64,000 nt of DNA from Roseateles amylovorans (lineage in GTDB: Bacteria; Pseudomonadota; Gammaproteobacteria; Burkholderiales; Burkholderiaceae_C), in assembly GCF_025398155.2 (NCBI RefSeq), contig NZ_CP104562.2, positions 3,596,001-3,660,000 of the forward strand, read 5' to 3'. Below the pieces are notes generated by a model. That model searched no databases and was not told the DNA's origin. It saw only the letters and a list, made by a program, of their open reading frames with translations. How positions within the stretch are numbered: position 1 is the first letter of the stretch; each line of letters begins with the position of its first letter. A program made the position numbers and the translations under genes. Below, one piece after another: positions 27,994 to 39,709 of this stretch.

Positions 27994-29261
27994 CGGGGGC
28001 TCGCGCTGATCAGACGCGCCCCGCGCGGCGATCGATGGCTTCGACTGCATCCCGGCCCTCGTCCCTGGGACGGACCTGGGGCCCACGGGCGGCGGTCTTG
28101 GTTCTGGCCGTGCTGTTCGGCCTGCCTGCGGCCCAGGCGCAGACCGCGCCCAAGCTGCTGGTGTGGATCAATGGGGACAAGGCCTACAACGGCCTGCAGA
28201 AGGTCGGTGACGCCTTCGAGCGGGTCTCCGGCGTCAAGGTGGTGGTGGAGCATCCGGTCGACGCGCCGGAGAAGTTCACCCAGGCCGCTGGCGCCGGCAA
28301 GGGACCGGACATCTTCTGCTGGCCGCATGACCGCGCCGGCGAATGGGCCAAGGCCGGCCTGCTGACGCCGGTGCAACCGCGCCGCGCCTTGTTCGAGGAA
28401 CTGGAACCCACCACCTGGCAGGCCTTCCGCTACCAGGGCCGCTACTGGGGCTATCCCATCGCCATCGAGACCACCGGTCTGATCTACAACAAGGCGCTGG
28501 TGGCAAAGCCGCCCAAGACCTTCGACGAGGTCATCGCGCTCGACAAGATCCTCCGGCAGCGCGGCAAGCACGCCATCCTGTGGGACTACAACAAGAGCTT
28601 CTTCAGCTGGCCGATCTTCGCCGGCGCGGGCGGGGTGATCTTCGCGCGTGATACGCAAGGCGACTTCGACCCGCGCCAGGTCGCGGTGAACAACGCCGGC
28701 GCCCAGCAGGCCGGCCGGATGCTGGAACGGCTGATCAAGGAAGGCGTGATGCCGCGCGGCGCCCGCTATGCCGAGATGGAATCGGCCTTCGCCCGCGGCG
28801 AGGTGGCGATGATGGTCTCCGGTCCCTGGGCCTGGGACAACGCCCGCAAGGCCGGCATCGACTTCGGTGTGGCGCCGATTCCGGCGGTGATCGCAGGCCA
28901 GCCGTCCAAGCCCTTTGTCGGGGTGCTGGGTTGCATGATCGCGGCCCCGTCCAAGCACAAGGACATTGCGCGGGAGTTCATCGAGCAGCACCTGATGCGG
29001 CCCGCCGCGCTCCAGGTGCTGGACAACGACGTGCCCATCGGAGTGCCCGCCAACAAGGCCTTCTACCAAACGCTGGCGGTCAATCCGCTGATCCGCGCCA
29101 GCATGGAGAACGCCCGCCTCGGCGAACCCATCCCCAACATCCCTGAGGTGGGCCGCTTCTGGACCGCGATGGACGCGGCGCTGGAAGCCGTCACCAATGG
29201 TCTCCAAAGCCCCAAGGACGCGCTGGATGGCGCCGCCGGACGCATGCTGCTCAAGCAATGA
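27990..29261 (+). CDS. malE: Maltose/maltodextrin-binding periplasmic protein
   Basis: This is the substrate-binding component of the maltodextrin importer, 423 residues including a long N-region and a signal peptide (hydrophobic AAVLVLAVLFGLPAAQAQ, about residues 35-51). The mature protein starts TAPKLLVWINGDKAYNGLQKVGDAFE, closely like MalE. It continues with GKGPDIFCWPHDRAGEWAKAGLL, YPIAIETTGLIYNKALV and EVAMMVSGPWAWDNARKAG. A Met at 28035 would give a more normal signal peptide length, but the ATGA overlap with malK favours 27990. It delivers sugar to MalFG. Confidence 0.9.
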   Translation: MTGARADQTRPARRSMASTASRPSSLGRTWGPRAAVLVLAVLFGLPAAQAQTAPKLLVWINGDKAYNGLQKVGDAFERVSGVKVVVEHPVDAPEKFTQAAGAGKGPDIFCWPHDRAGEWAKAGLLTPVQPRRALFEELEPTTWQAFRYQGRYWGYPIAIETTGLIYNKALVAKPPKTFDEVIALDKILRQRGKHAILWDYNKSFFSWPIFAGAGGVIFARDTQGDFDPRQVAVNNAGAQQAGRMLERLIKEGVMPRGARYAEMESAFARGEVAMMVSGPWAWDNARKAGIDFGVAPIPAVIAGQPSKPFVGVLGCMIAAPSKHKDIAREFIEQHLMRPAALQVLDNDVPIGVPANKAFYQTLAVNPLIRASMENARLGEPIPNIPEVGRFWTAMDAALEAVTNGLQSPKDALDGAAGRMLLKQ

Positions 29262-30919
29262 ACGCCACCACCGCCTCCACTTCGGCGCTCGCCGCCACCC
29301 TGCCCGACTCGCCCCTGGCCGAGGCTTACAGCCGCCAGGCGCCGGGCCTGCTGGAACGCCTGGCGCGCGGGCTGTATTGGCCGGTCGTCGCGCTGATCGC
29401 CTTGGCCGCCCTCTATCTCGTCTTCACGCTTTATGTCGCCGGCCAGACCTGGTGGGCGCTGGGCGCGATGGCGCTGTTCGGCAGCGGGTTTGCGGTCTAT
29501 CTGTCGCAGGCCGGCTTGGCCTATCGCTATCTGTTTCCGGGCGTGACGGGGATGCTGCTGTTCATCGCCTTTCCGCTGGCCTACACCACGCAGATCGGCT
29601 TCACCAACTATTCGTCGGCCCACCTGTTGAGCCAGGAGCGGGTGCGCGAGTACCTGCTGGAGCAGCATGACGCGGTGCTGGACGAGGTGCGGGACTACAG
29701 CCTGCACGCCGACGGTGCCGCCTTCCGCCTGGTGCTGCGCGATCCCGCTACCGGCGCGGTGCGGTTCGTGTCGCCGTCGCTGGCGCTGCGGCAGGTCGAC
29801 AAGCCGTTCGTCGTCACCCTGCAGGCCGCGCCCGACGCGGGCCTGCCGACGATGTCGGGCGGTGAGGTCCCGTGGGGGCCGGCGCTCTCATTGAAGGACC
29901 TGGTAGCCCATCGCGCCGCGCTCGCGCAACTTCGCCTGCACCTGCCCGGACGGACCGACGAGGCCGCCACCCTGCACTACCTGGGCCTGCGCGAATTCGG
30001 TCCGATCCGGCCGCACTTCCAGGAGCAGGCCGATGGTGCGCTCAAGCGCCTGGCCGACGGCGCGATCTTCCGACCCGATGCCAAGACCGGCTACTACCAA
30101 GGCGAAGGCGCAGCCGCCGGCACCCATCTGTCGCCGGGCTACAAGGTGATGGTGGGCGCGCAGAACTATGCGCGCATGGTGCTGGATGCGGAGTTCCGCG
30201 GGCCGTTCCTGTCCATCTTCAGCTGGACGGTGGTGTTCTCGCTGCTCACCGTGGTGTGCTCGACCGCGATCGGCATGATGCTGGCCGTGCTGCTGAACTG
30301 GGAAGACCTGCGCTTTCGCACCACCTATCGGACCCTGCTGTTCCTGCCGTATGCGGTGCCGGGCTTCATCTCGATCCTGGTGTTCAAGGGGCTGTTCAAT
30401 CAGAACTTCGGCGAGATCAATGCGATCCTGGACGCGCTGTTCGGCGTGAAGCCGGCCTGGTTCGCCGATCCGCTGCTGGCCAAGACGATGCTGCTGATCG
30501 TGAACGTCTGGCTGGGCTATCCCTACATCATGATCCTGTGCGCGGGGCTGCTGAAGGCGATTCCCTCCGACCTGTACGAGGCGTCTGCGATCGCCGGCGC
30601 CGGGCCGCTGACCAACTTCTTCAAGATCACGGCGCCGTTGATCATCAAGCCGCTGTCGCCGCTGCTGGTGTCGGCCTTCGCCTTCAACTTCAACAACTTC
30701 GTGCTGATCGCGCTGTTGACCGATGGGCGACCCGATTACCTCTCCACCAAGATCCCGGCGGGACAGACGGACATCCTGGTCAGCTACACCTACCGCATCG
30801 CCTTCCGCGATTCGGGCACCGACTTCGGCCTGGCGGCGGCGATCTCCACGCTGATCTTCGTGCTGGTGGCGGCGCTGTCGCTGCTCAATCTGCGCCTGAT
30901 GCGCAAAGCCAATCAATAA
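29258..30919 (+). CDS. malF: Maltodextrin ABC transporter permease MalF
   Basis: MalF-type permease (553 residues). Three N-terminal hydrophobic segments are followed by a large periplasmic insertion (about residues 110-290, the P2 loop that contacts MalE in the E. coli complex). The conserved permease domain comes next, with the EAA-like loop YEASAIAGAGPLTNFFKITAPLIIKPL that docks onto MalK. The sequence RPDYLSTKIPAGQTDILVSYTYRIAF is characteristic of MalF. Start overlaps the malE stop by four bases. Confidence 0.92.
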   Translation: MNATTASTSALAATLPDSPLAEAYSRQAPGLLERLARGLYWPVVALIALAALYLVFTLYVAGQTWWALGAMALFGSGFAVYLSQAGLAYRYLFPGVTGMLLFIAFPLAYTTQIGFTNYSSAHLLSQERVREYLLEQHDAVLDEVRDYSLHADGAAFRLVLRDPATGAVRFVSPSLALRQVDKPFVVTLQAAPDAGLPTMSGGEVPWGPALSLKDLVAHRAALAQLRLHLPGRTDEAATLHYLGLREFGPIRPHFQEQADGALKRLADGAIFRPDAKTGYYQGEGAAAGTHLSPGYKVMVGAQNYARMVLDAEFRGPFLSIFSWTVVFSLLTVVCSTAIGMMLAVLLNWEDLRFRTTYRTLLFLPYAVPGFISILVFKGLFNQNFGEINAILDALFGVKPAWFADPLLAKTMLLIVNVWLGYPYIMILCAGLLKAIPSDLYEASAIAGAGPLTNFFKITAPLIIKPLSPLLVSAFAFNFNNFVLIALLTDGRPDYLSTKIPAGQTDILVSYTYRIAFRDSGTDFGLAAAISTLIFVLVAALSLLNLRLMRKANQ

Positions 30920-30936
30920 GGGAATAAGGGCCGGTC

Positions 30937-31827
30937 ATGGCAATCGTTCGAGGCAAGCAAGCCCGCTGGCGCGTGTGGTTCGCCCACGGCCTGCTGTGGG
31001 TGTTCCTGGCGCTGACGCTGTTTCCGCTGCTGGCGGTGGTGTCGATCTCGCTGCGGCCTGGCAACTTCGCCACCGGCAGCCTGATTCCGACCGACATCAG
31101 CCTGGAGCACTGGAAGCTGGCGCTGGGCATTCCCTACCAGGCGGCGGACGGCTCGCTGGTGCAGCCGCCCTTCCCCGTGCTCACCTGGCTGTGGAACTCG
31201 ATCAAGGTGGCGAGCCTCTCGGCACTGGCGATCGTGGGCATTTCCACCACCGCCGCCTACGGCTTTGCGCGGCTGCGCTTCCGGTTCAAGGGCGGGATCC
31301 TCAACAGCATGCTGCTGCTGCAGATGTTCCCGCCGGTGCTGGCCCTGGTGGCCATCTACGCGATCTTCGAAACGCTGGGCACCTTCGTGCCGTGGCTGGG
31401 CATCGAGACCCATGCGGGGCTGGTGGTGGCCTACCTGGGCGGCGTGGCCACGCACATCTGGACGATCAAGGGCTACTTCGACACCATCCCGATCGAGATC
31501 GAGGAGAACGCCAAGGTCGACGGCGCCAGCCACTGGCAGGCCTTCCGGCTGGTGCTGCTGCCGATGGCGGTGCCCATCCTCATGGTGGTGTTCGTGCTGG
31601 CGTTCATCGGCACCATCATCGAATACCCGGTGGCCTCGGTGCTGCTGCGGGAGGAAGGCAATCTGACGCTGGCGGTGGGCTCCAAGTACTTCCTGCACGA
31701 TCAGCGCTTCCTGTGGGGAGACTTCGCGGCTGCGGCCGTGCTGTCGGGGTTGCCGATCACGGCGGTGTTTCTGCTGGCGCAGCGGTGGATCGTGTCGGGG
31801 TTGACCGCGGGTGGGGTGAAGGGCTGA
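30937..31827 (+). CDS. malG: Maltodextrin ABC transporter permease MalG
   Basis: MalG-type permease (296 residues, six membrane segments). The EAA loop EENAKVDGASHWQAFRLVLLPMAVPIL is present and the sequence from SLEHWKLALGIPYQ through YGFARLRFRFKGGILNSMLLLQMFP is typical. A GGGAATAAGGG purine stretch lies upstream of the ATG. It is last in the malKEFG operon; a weak 6-base stem (AGGGCT/AGCCCT) follows the stop without a T-run. The convergent YcaO gene ends 57 bases away. Confidence 0.92.
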   Translation: MAIVRGKQARWRVWFAHGLLWVFLALTLFPLLAVVSISLRPGNFATGSLIPTDISLEHWKLALGIPYQAADGSLVQPPFPVLTWLWNSIKVASLSALAIVGISTTAAYGFARLRFRFKGGILNSMLLLQMFPPVLALVAIYAIFETLGTFVPWLGIETHAGLVVAYLGGVATHIWTIKGYFDTIPIEIEENAKVDGASHWQAFRLVLLPMAVPILMVVFVLAFIGTIIEYPVASVLLREEGNLTLAVGSKYFLHDQRFLWGDFAAAAVLSGLPITAVFLLAQRWIVSGLTAGGVKG

Positions 31828-31884
31828 ACGCCAGAGCCCTCGGACGATGACTGCATGACGCCCGCACGGCCTGGCCGCAGCAGG

Positions 31885-33160
31885 TCACCCATCGGCCAGC
31901 AAGGCCCGCACCACTTCCAGTCCCAGGGCGCGCACATCGGCCGTTGACACCGTGCGCCATCGGATCGAGTGCGGCGCGAGTGCCTTCTGCGGCACCGCGT
32001 CGCGGTGCCGGGCATCGCTCAGCGCTGCCTTCAACCTGTTGGCGACGTCTTCATCGAACGCGGCCCGCAGCAGCGTCGATTCCACATCCTCTGCGGTCGA
32101 GATCAAGGCCGGGTGCCCACGTGCGGCCAGCAGGGTCATGTGCGCCTGCACATGCCGGGCCTCGCGCCGCGCCTTGCTCAGGGCCTGCTGCGCCGACGAA
32201 TGGCACCCAAAGCCCAGCGCGCCGAAGGGCGGCCGATCGGCTGCGTACATCGCCACGGCCACATGACGCCAGGTCGCACCGAGCGCGACCCGGGCGACCA
32301 CCACCGCCAGGCCGTCAGGCGCCGGCCGATCGAGCGGGGGATGGGGCGACATCGACCGCGCCATGCGCAGCCAGGGATCGATCACCCAGCGTTCGATGAC
32401 CTCATCGACGGCGCGCTCCCGCGCATCGTGCTCGCTGCGGCCGCAGGCCAGGCCCACCGAGTCGCCGTGGTGAAACTGCCCCTCATGCGCGAACGGCAGG
32501 TACACGCGGTCCGCAGGCGCGAGCACCGCGCGTCCCCCGTCCAGCGGCCGAACCCGCACCAGAGGGGCTGAGGCCGTGGCGCCATCCCGACCGGTCTCGA
32601 CCGGAGCGGCCTGCAGCTCATCGGCCCGCCAGAAGCCCGCGCAGTAGCGCTCCAACGCCTCGTAGATGGCACGGTCACGCGCGTCATTCGCATCACAGGA
32701 GGTGGCGGTGCCATTGCACAGCACCGGCACGCCGGCGGATCCGATCGTCCACGCCCCTCTTGCCAACGCGGTCCAGTGGCCCGGTGTGGCCTGAACCATC
32801 TGCACCTCCCGGATGAGCCCGGTTCGCGACGCGACGGCGTCCAGATGGCTGCGCGGAGCACGGGTCGCGCGGCCTCCGCAGTCCATGCCGCACGTCGCAG
32901 GAGCGATGAACGGCTGGGGCTGCGCATCCGGCATCATCTGGTGATCCCACAAGGCGCTGTCGCGCCAGTGGACGATGTCGCCCCCGGGCACGCGCAGCAC
33001 CGACAACTGCCCCACCGCCAAACCGCTGGCCTGGCGACGCGCAGCGAAACAGGCCAGGCAGGACGCCTGCGGCAGGAACGGCCCGAAGGCGATCCGGCCC
33101 GGCTCGGGGCCGCACTCCTTGACCATGTGCCAGTCCGGCAGGCCGACGCGGATCTCCGGC

Positions 33161-33177
<17 letters not shown>
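31885..33177 (-). CDS. YcaO-domain RiPP maturation enzyme
   Basis: This is a 430-residue protein with a YcaO core (about residues 110-430), an ATP-dependent fold that activates peptide amides to make azolines, thioamides or amidines. The N-terminus (GPFLPQASCLACFAARR, Cys40/Cys43) resembles the zinc/partner-binding end seen in TOMM cyclodehydratases, followed by a divergent linker. ATP/Mg-site acids are visible in three YcaO motifs: IYEALERY (Glu173, Glu176), VDEVIERW (Glu259, Glu262) and SKARREARHVQ (Glu339, Gln344). It lacks the Pro-rich C-terminal end of many azoline-forming YcaOs, and no TfuA or separate E1-like gene adjoins. The start at 33177 overlaps the protease gene by 17 bases, so it is the last gene of the RiPP operon. 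Confidence 0.8.
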
Positions 33178-35220
<2,043 letters not shown>

Positions 35221-35224
<4 letters not shown>

Positions 35225-36768
35225 GTCGGCGCTCCGGCCACGACGGCGGCGAGCGGCCGCAACGCAGGCGCCTCGAACAGGTCGAACAGCGGCCCCATGC
35301 CGCAGCAAGTGCCCTGCTCGCCGGACGGTTGGAGGTAGCGCTCGTGAGGACAACCGCCTTGGCACAGGGCGAAGTGCCGGCAGGCGCGCAAGCGGGTCAG
35401 CCCCGCATCGGCCCGGCGCGCGATCGATTGAGCGCGCTCGCTGCGCAGCAGGTCACCGAGGTCGGTCTCGAACAGATTGCCGTAGACATAGGTCGCGTCA
35501 CCGGTGTATTTGTCGCAATGGCTGACGCGGCCATCGGCTTCGATGGAGATGAAGGCGCCCACGCAGTTGCCGCCCAGTTCGCAGAACCCGGAGGGCTTGC
35601 CCGACACCAACTGCTGCACGGCGTCCAACTCACGGAGGTGGACGCGCGTCTGGCCCGCAGCGCTCGCCGCCCGGGCGCTGTGCTCGAAGTCGACCAGAAA
35701 CCGAACGAACGCGGCGTGCGCGATGCCCCCGGTCTCGCCGGCCGCGGGCCGTTGCGGAATGAGCCCGACGTCGAGCAGTCCCAACGCCTGCAGGCTGGCA
35801 TGCAGCGCGTCGGCGCCGCGTGCCAGCACCTCGGCGGTCACCACCATCAGCACGCCCGACAGCAGGTGCCGGCTGCGCAGCAGCTCCAGCCCGTGCATGG
35901 CGCGATCGAACGTGCCTCGGCCCAGCGCGTCGGGGCGGCTGCGGTCGTGCACTTCACGGGGCCCGTCGATGCTGACCGAGGCGCGGATGCCGAAGGTCTC
36001 CAGGACATCGAGCCAGGCTGCGTCCAGCAGGGTCCCGTTGGTCTGCAGGTGGTTGTGGACGGTCTGCCCGCCCTGCGCGAGGTGCGCCTGAATGGCCAGC
36101 AGGCGCAACATGCCGCGCCGGCCGAGCATCAAAGGTTCGCCGCCGTGCAGGACGAAGTCCACCGTGCCCTTGCCCAACTGCAGCGCCTGACCCACCGCAC
36201 GAAGGATCAGGTGGAACTGGGAATGGTCCTGCGGCGCATCGCTCCAGTCATGGCAATAGGTGCAGCGCAAGTTGCACAGCCGGGTGACCTTGAGGATCAC
36301 GCACAGATAGCCGCGGTACACCGACTTCGTGCCGGCACGGAGGTTCAGCCGCGTGACCTCGATCTCGCCCATGTCCTGTCTCGCTGCGGTCAGCTGGTCG
36401 ATTTCGTCGGGCCAGAACAAGTCCGACAGCGGACAGGTGATCAAGCCGCCGAACGGGCGCCAGGCCCGCAGAAGACAGGCCTGGATGGCCGGCTGCAGCG
36501 CCTGCGGCGCGGTGCGCCACCGTTCCAGGAAAAGCCTGCACCAGCCGCCCGCCTTCAGGCCCCAAGCGCGAGGGGTCCAAGCGACCAGGCTGGATTCATC
36601 GGCCGGCAGCACCAGTGGACAGGCGGCCACCGCGGTCCCGACCAACGACTCGAAACGATCCAGCCGCGTCAACAGGTCGGCCGTCAACGGATGGTCGAGG
36701 GTGGCCAGCCATGCGCGCGCCGCGCCGCTCGACGTCCGCCATTCGACGCGGGACACGCTCGCATTCAT
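35221..36768 (-). CDS. Radical SAM/SPASM peptide maturase
   Basis: This is a 515-residue radical SAM enzyme. The [4Fe-4S]-SAM cluster motif is CX3CX2C (Cys165, Cys169, Cys172: CNLRCTYC) in a TIM-barrel with VLHGGEPLML and ASVSIDGPREVHD. The C-terminal half has SPASM-type cysteines for auxiliary clusters (CELGGNCVGAFISIEADGRVSHCDKY, then CRHFALCQGGCPHERY and a terminal CC). Its layout resembles FxsB/cyclophane-forming maturases, which crosslink an aromatic ring to a neighbouring side chain. The first ~150 residues are a helical region of unknown role, perhaps leader recognition. It overlaps its neighbours by four bases on both sides. Confidence 0.85.
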
Positions 36769-38612
36769 GTCGGCGCTCTTTCGGGAACGGCCAGCGCCAG
36801 GGCCAGCGTGTCCTCTTGCATCATGAGCTCGCGGTCGACGAAGGCCTGCACGGCCTCGTGCACCCGCCCCACCTCGATGCCGGTGCTGCGCGCCACCATG
36901 TCGGCGCTGGTGGGACGATCGAGGAACGCCTGATAGACCGTGGCGAGCTCGTCACCGAGTTCATAGGCACCGGTGCGGTCGGGGGTGCGCGTGTCGGTGA
37001 TTCGCACATAGCCCGGCGCCGACTGGCAGCTGAGCTGGGGCCGCGGCGTGCCTTTGGCCCAGGTGCGCCATTGCTCGATGAATTCGGCGATCGGATGAAA
37101 CGTCTCGTCCGGCAACGCGCCCTGCACCGCGTAATCGAAGAAGTAGGCCGCTCGCGACAGATCCACGGTTTCGGGATAGACGTGGCGATACGACGCCGAC
37201 GGTCGGATGTCGGTGACGCCGAGCAGTTCCCGTTGCGTGTAGAGCGGACTGAAGCGCTCCATCCAAAGGCGCCCGCAGCCGTCCGGTGGCTGGAGATGAA
37301 CCAGCTTGGGCAACAGCGCGCGTTGTTCGTCGTAGTGCTCGCGCGCCTCGCCAGGGAAGCCCCACAGCAGGTTCCAGCTGACCCTGATGCCGTGGTAGCG
37401 GCACCACCGCAGCAGATTGACGTTCTGGATGCCGCGCACGCCCTTGCGCATCAGTTTCAGCACCGGTGACGAGAGAGACTCGATGCCAGGCTGGATGCGT
37501 CGGACGCCGGCGTTGGCAAGGGTGGCGATCTGGTCGGGCGTCAGATTGCTCTTCACCTCGTAGAAGATGTTCCAGCTGGCCTTGAGCTGCTGCATGATCG
37601 GCAGCACCGTCTGGAAGTAGGACATGTCGATGATGTTGTCGACCGTCTCGATGTGCAGGCTGCGGTAGTTGCGCGTCAGGGCGGTCACTTCATCCACAAA
37701 CCGTTGTGGCGATTTGGACCGGAACTTCATCGTCCCGGCATTGAGTCCGCAGAACACACAGTGGTGCTTCTCGCCCCACCAGCATCCGCGTGCGCCCTCC
37801 ACCGGCAGATCGACTGCGCGCCCGGCCTGACCATCGAAGAAACCCAGGCGCTCGGCGCGGGTGAAGTACTCGGCATAGTCCGGCACTGGCAGATCGTCCA
37901 GCCGCTCGAAGGGCTTGCCAACCGGTTGGTAGCGCACGCTGCCGTCGGGCCGGCGCGAGGCGATGCCTTCCACAGCGCCAGCGTCCTCCCCCTTGGCCAT
38001 TGCCCTGAGCCAGCGGGGGAAGCTGTCATCGGCCTCGCCGATCGCGGCGAAATCGACGGCGGGTACGCTGCGCACATATTCCAGCCCCATCACATCGTCG
38101 AAGTTGGCGCCACCGAAGAGGGTCTGGATCCGCGGCTGCGCCTGCTTGAGCCATCGGGCCAGCGCGAACGACGCGGTGTTCTGCTGGAAGGTGGAGGTGA
38201 ACCCGACGACCTCGGCATCAGCGGCCAGCACCGCTTGCCCGCAGGCACTCACGTAGGCCGGCACCACCGCATGGCGAAGACGCAGCAACCACGCCGGCGC
38301 ATCGTCGATGTCCAGCCGCTGCAGCTCTGTGAAGAAGCTCGGCGGCAGATCCTGCAGCAGTTGCCCGTCGGGGTCGGGTGCCGATGCCCCGAACGCGGCC
38401 ACCGAGAAGAGCCAGTCGCTGAGCTGAACACCTCGGTGCTGGCACAGCAGCTCATAGCGTTCGCTGCCGATCAGGACGGCGAAATCCAGATTGAGGTGGA
38501 GGGTGCTGCACCGCCAGCCGGCCTGCTCGGCCAGACCCTTGAGCAGGCCCGCCTGCAGCGACGGGCGCTTGGCCGATGCGAAGGGCAGATTGCACAGGAT
38601 GATGGACGCCAC
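36765..38612 (-). CDS. B12-type radical SAM RiPP maturase (family 1)
   Basis: This is a 615-residue protein matching what I recall as the RiPP maturation radical SAM protein 1 family. It has an N-terminal cobalamin-binding-like Rossmann region (about residues 1-235, with EVVGFTSTFQQNTASFALARWL and TLFGGANFDDVMG). A radical SAM domain follows whose cluster ligands are spaced CX7CX2C (Cys277, Cys285, Cys288 in GCWWGEKHHCVFCGLN), unlike the usual CX3CX2C. The motif PGIESLSSPVLKLMRKG follows. Family members are expected to C-methylate or otherwise modify a precursor peptide. The start is GTG with AAGGAG six bases upstream. It begins 42 bases after the precursor gene. Confidence 0.82.
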   Translation of the reverse strand: MASIILCNLPFASAKRPSLQAGLLKGLAEQAGWRCSTLHLNLDFAVLIGSERYELLCQHRGVQLSDWLFSVAAFGASAPDPDGQLLQDLPPSFFTELQRLDIDDAPAWLLRLRHAVVPAYVSACGQAVLAADAEVVGFTSTFQQNTASFALARWLKQAQPRIQTLFGGANFDDVMGLEYVRSVPAVDFAAIGEADDSFPRWLRAMAKGEDAGAVEGIASRRPDGSVRYQPVGKPFERLDDLPVPDYAEYFTRAERLGFFDGQAGRAVDLPVEGARGCWWGEKHHCVFCGLNAGTMKFRSKSPQRFVDEVTALTRNYRSLHIETVDNIIDMSYFQTVLPIMQQLKASWNIFYEVKSNLTPDQIATLANAGVRRIQPGIESLSSPVLKLMRKGVRGIQNVNLLRWCRYHGIRVSWNLLWGFPGEAREHYDEQRALLPKLVHLQPPDGCGRLWMERFSPLYTQRELLGVTDIRPSASYRHVYPETVDLSRAAYFFDYAVQGALPDETFHPIAEFIEQWRTWAKGTPRPQLSCQSAPGYVRITDTRTPDRTGAYELGDELATVYQAFLDRPTSADMVARSTGIEVGRVHEAVQAFVDRELMMQEDTLALALAVPERAPT

Positions 38613-38654
38613 GGCACACTCCTTCTTGACCGGGCGTCGATGCGTCCTGGCCGC

Positions 38655-39047
38655 TCAGCGGTATTGCCTGAGGCCCGGAATCTGGGAGAGACCCCGGACG
38701 TCGGCGGGACCGAGCTTGTTGTAGTCCTTGGACCAGGAGACGCACGCCACACCCACACCGATGGAATCGGACACCGGGCCCGCCGGATCCGTCCAGCCCG
38801 GGAGCGACTTGAAGGCATCCTTCAGACCGACCGACAGGCTGGGTAGCCGGCCGGGTGTGGACAGCACGCTTTTGACGTCCACGCCCTCGGTGTCCGCGCC
38901 GGCGTGGCCAGCGGATAGCGTCGCGCCGGCTGTGCCGATCAGACCCAGAAGCACCGCGTGCTCCTCGGGGCTCAGGACTTCGGCAAATTCATCCAGCTTG
39001 CGGGCCAGCGATTGAACCGTTTTCACTTCAAGTGAGGTGTCCGCCAT
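38655..39047 (-). CDS. Candidate RiPP precursor peptide
   Basis: This encodes a 130-residue peptide, the first gene of the radical SAM/YcaO operon. The leader is an amphipathic helical region (residues ~8-40, SLARKLDEFAEVLSPEEHAVLLGLI) of the kind seen in RiPP leaders. A Gly/Ala/Ser segment and a linker follow. The putative core, residues ~94-130, holds the only Cys (102), Trp105-Ser-Lys107, Tyr109-Asn-Lys111 and an Arg-rich tail ending RQYR. The two aromatic-X-Lys triplets fit three-residue cyclophane substrates. The Met at 39047 is chosen for its GGAGA site; a Met ten codons upstream has none. The leader/core boundary is not marked by a double glycine. Confidence 0.75.
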   Translation of the reverse strand: MADTSLEVKTVQSLARKLDEFAEVLSPEEHAVLLGLIGTAGATLSAGHAGADTEGVDVKSVLSTPGRLPSLSVGLKDAFKSLPGWTDPAGPVSDSIGVGVACVSWSKDYNKLGPADVRGLSQIPGLRQYR

Positions 39048-39709
39048 TTCGTTCTCCAGGATATGAATCAGGTGCATCCGTGACCACAGAACACGGAGGC
39101 TTGCGCTGCAACCTTAGGGGTTTCGCACGACGAGCGCCGCAGCGGTTCGTTCGCCGACCGCGCGATCCACGAGCGCTGGCAGGGCTTGGGGGTCTTGCCT
39201 CGGATCGTCTGAGCGCGGGCCCAAAATTAGTTCCGGCGTCCGCCAAGCACATCACCAACCTTGATGAGCGGAATTCATCACACCACGCCAGGGCGGCGGG
39301 TGTGGCCAAGCGGGTTGCAATCGTCCGGACGCACCACCGGCAGGTCCCCTTGGCGCCGGTACCACCGGTCGATCGGCCGCGCCTCCGCCGCTGCGCACGT
39401 GTGAATCGTCGGACCGTCGATGACGTCATGTAGTCCTTCAGACATAGCGCCCATCTCCCGAGATGTCGATGCCTGTCAGCCCGCGGCCCGACAAAGTGGA
39501 AGCACATGACTTCCGAGTGCTGGACGCGATGGCGGCCATCGAAGGACACGCAAACGCGATGAGCGATTGCGGGCGCTTTCGATGGCGGTCTCCGCCGAGG
39601 GCCAGGGGGCATGCGAAAGCAGCGCGATCAGGGCGGCGTCTGCCGCGGGATCCGTCTGCAACTTCCTTCACCCAGGCCTCCGTGCGAGGCCGATCCCCAG
39701 AGGTCAACG
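39048..39709. other. Intergenic region without a confident gene
   Basis: About 660 bases separate the RiPP precursor from the hydrolase gene on the other strand, so promoters for both must lie here. Reading on both strands found only weak candidates. The best is a 55-codon minus-strand frame at 39278-39445 (starting MSEGLHDVIDGPTIHTC) with a GGAG ten bases upstream. It could be a second small peptide gene of the cluster, but it has no recognisable similarity. Base composition is slightly less GC-rich than in the flanking genes. Confidence 0.4.

Noticed and set aside
39278..39445. 55-codon minus-strand frame as a second RiPP precursor
   Set aside because: It has a plausible ribosome binding site but no leader-like helix or recognisable core, so it was kept only as a note on the gap.
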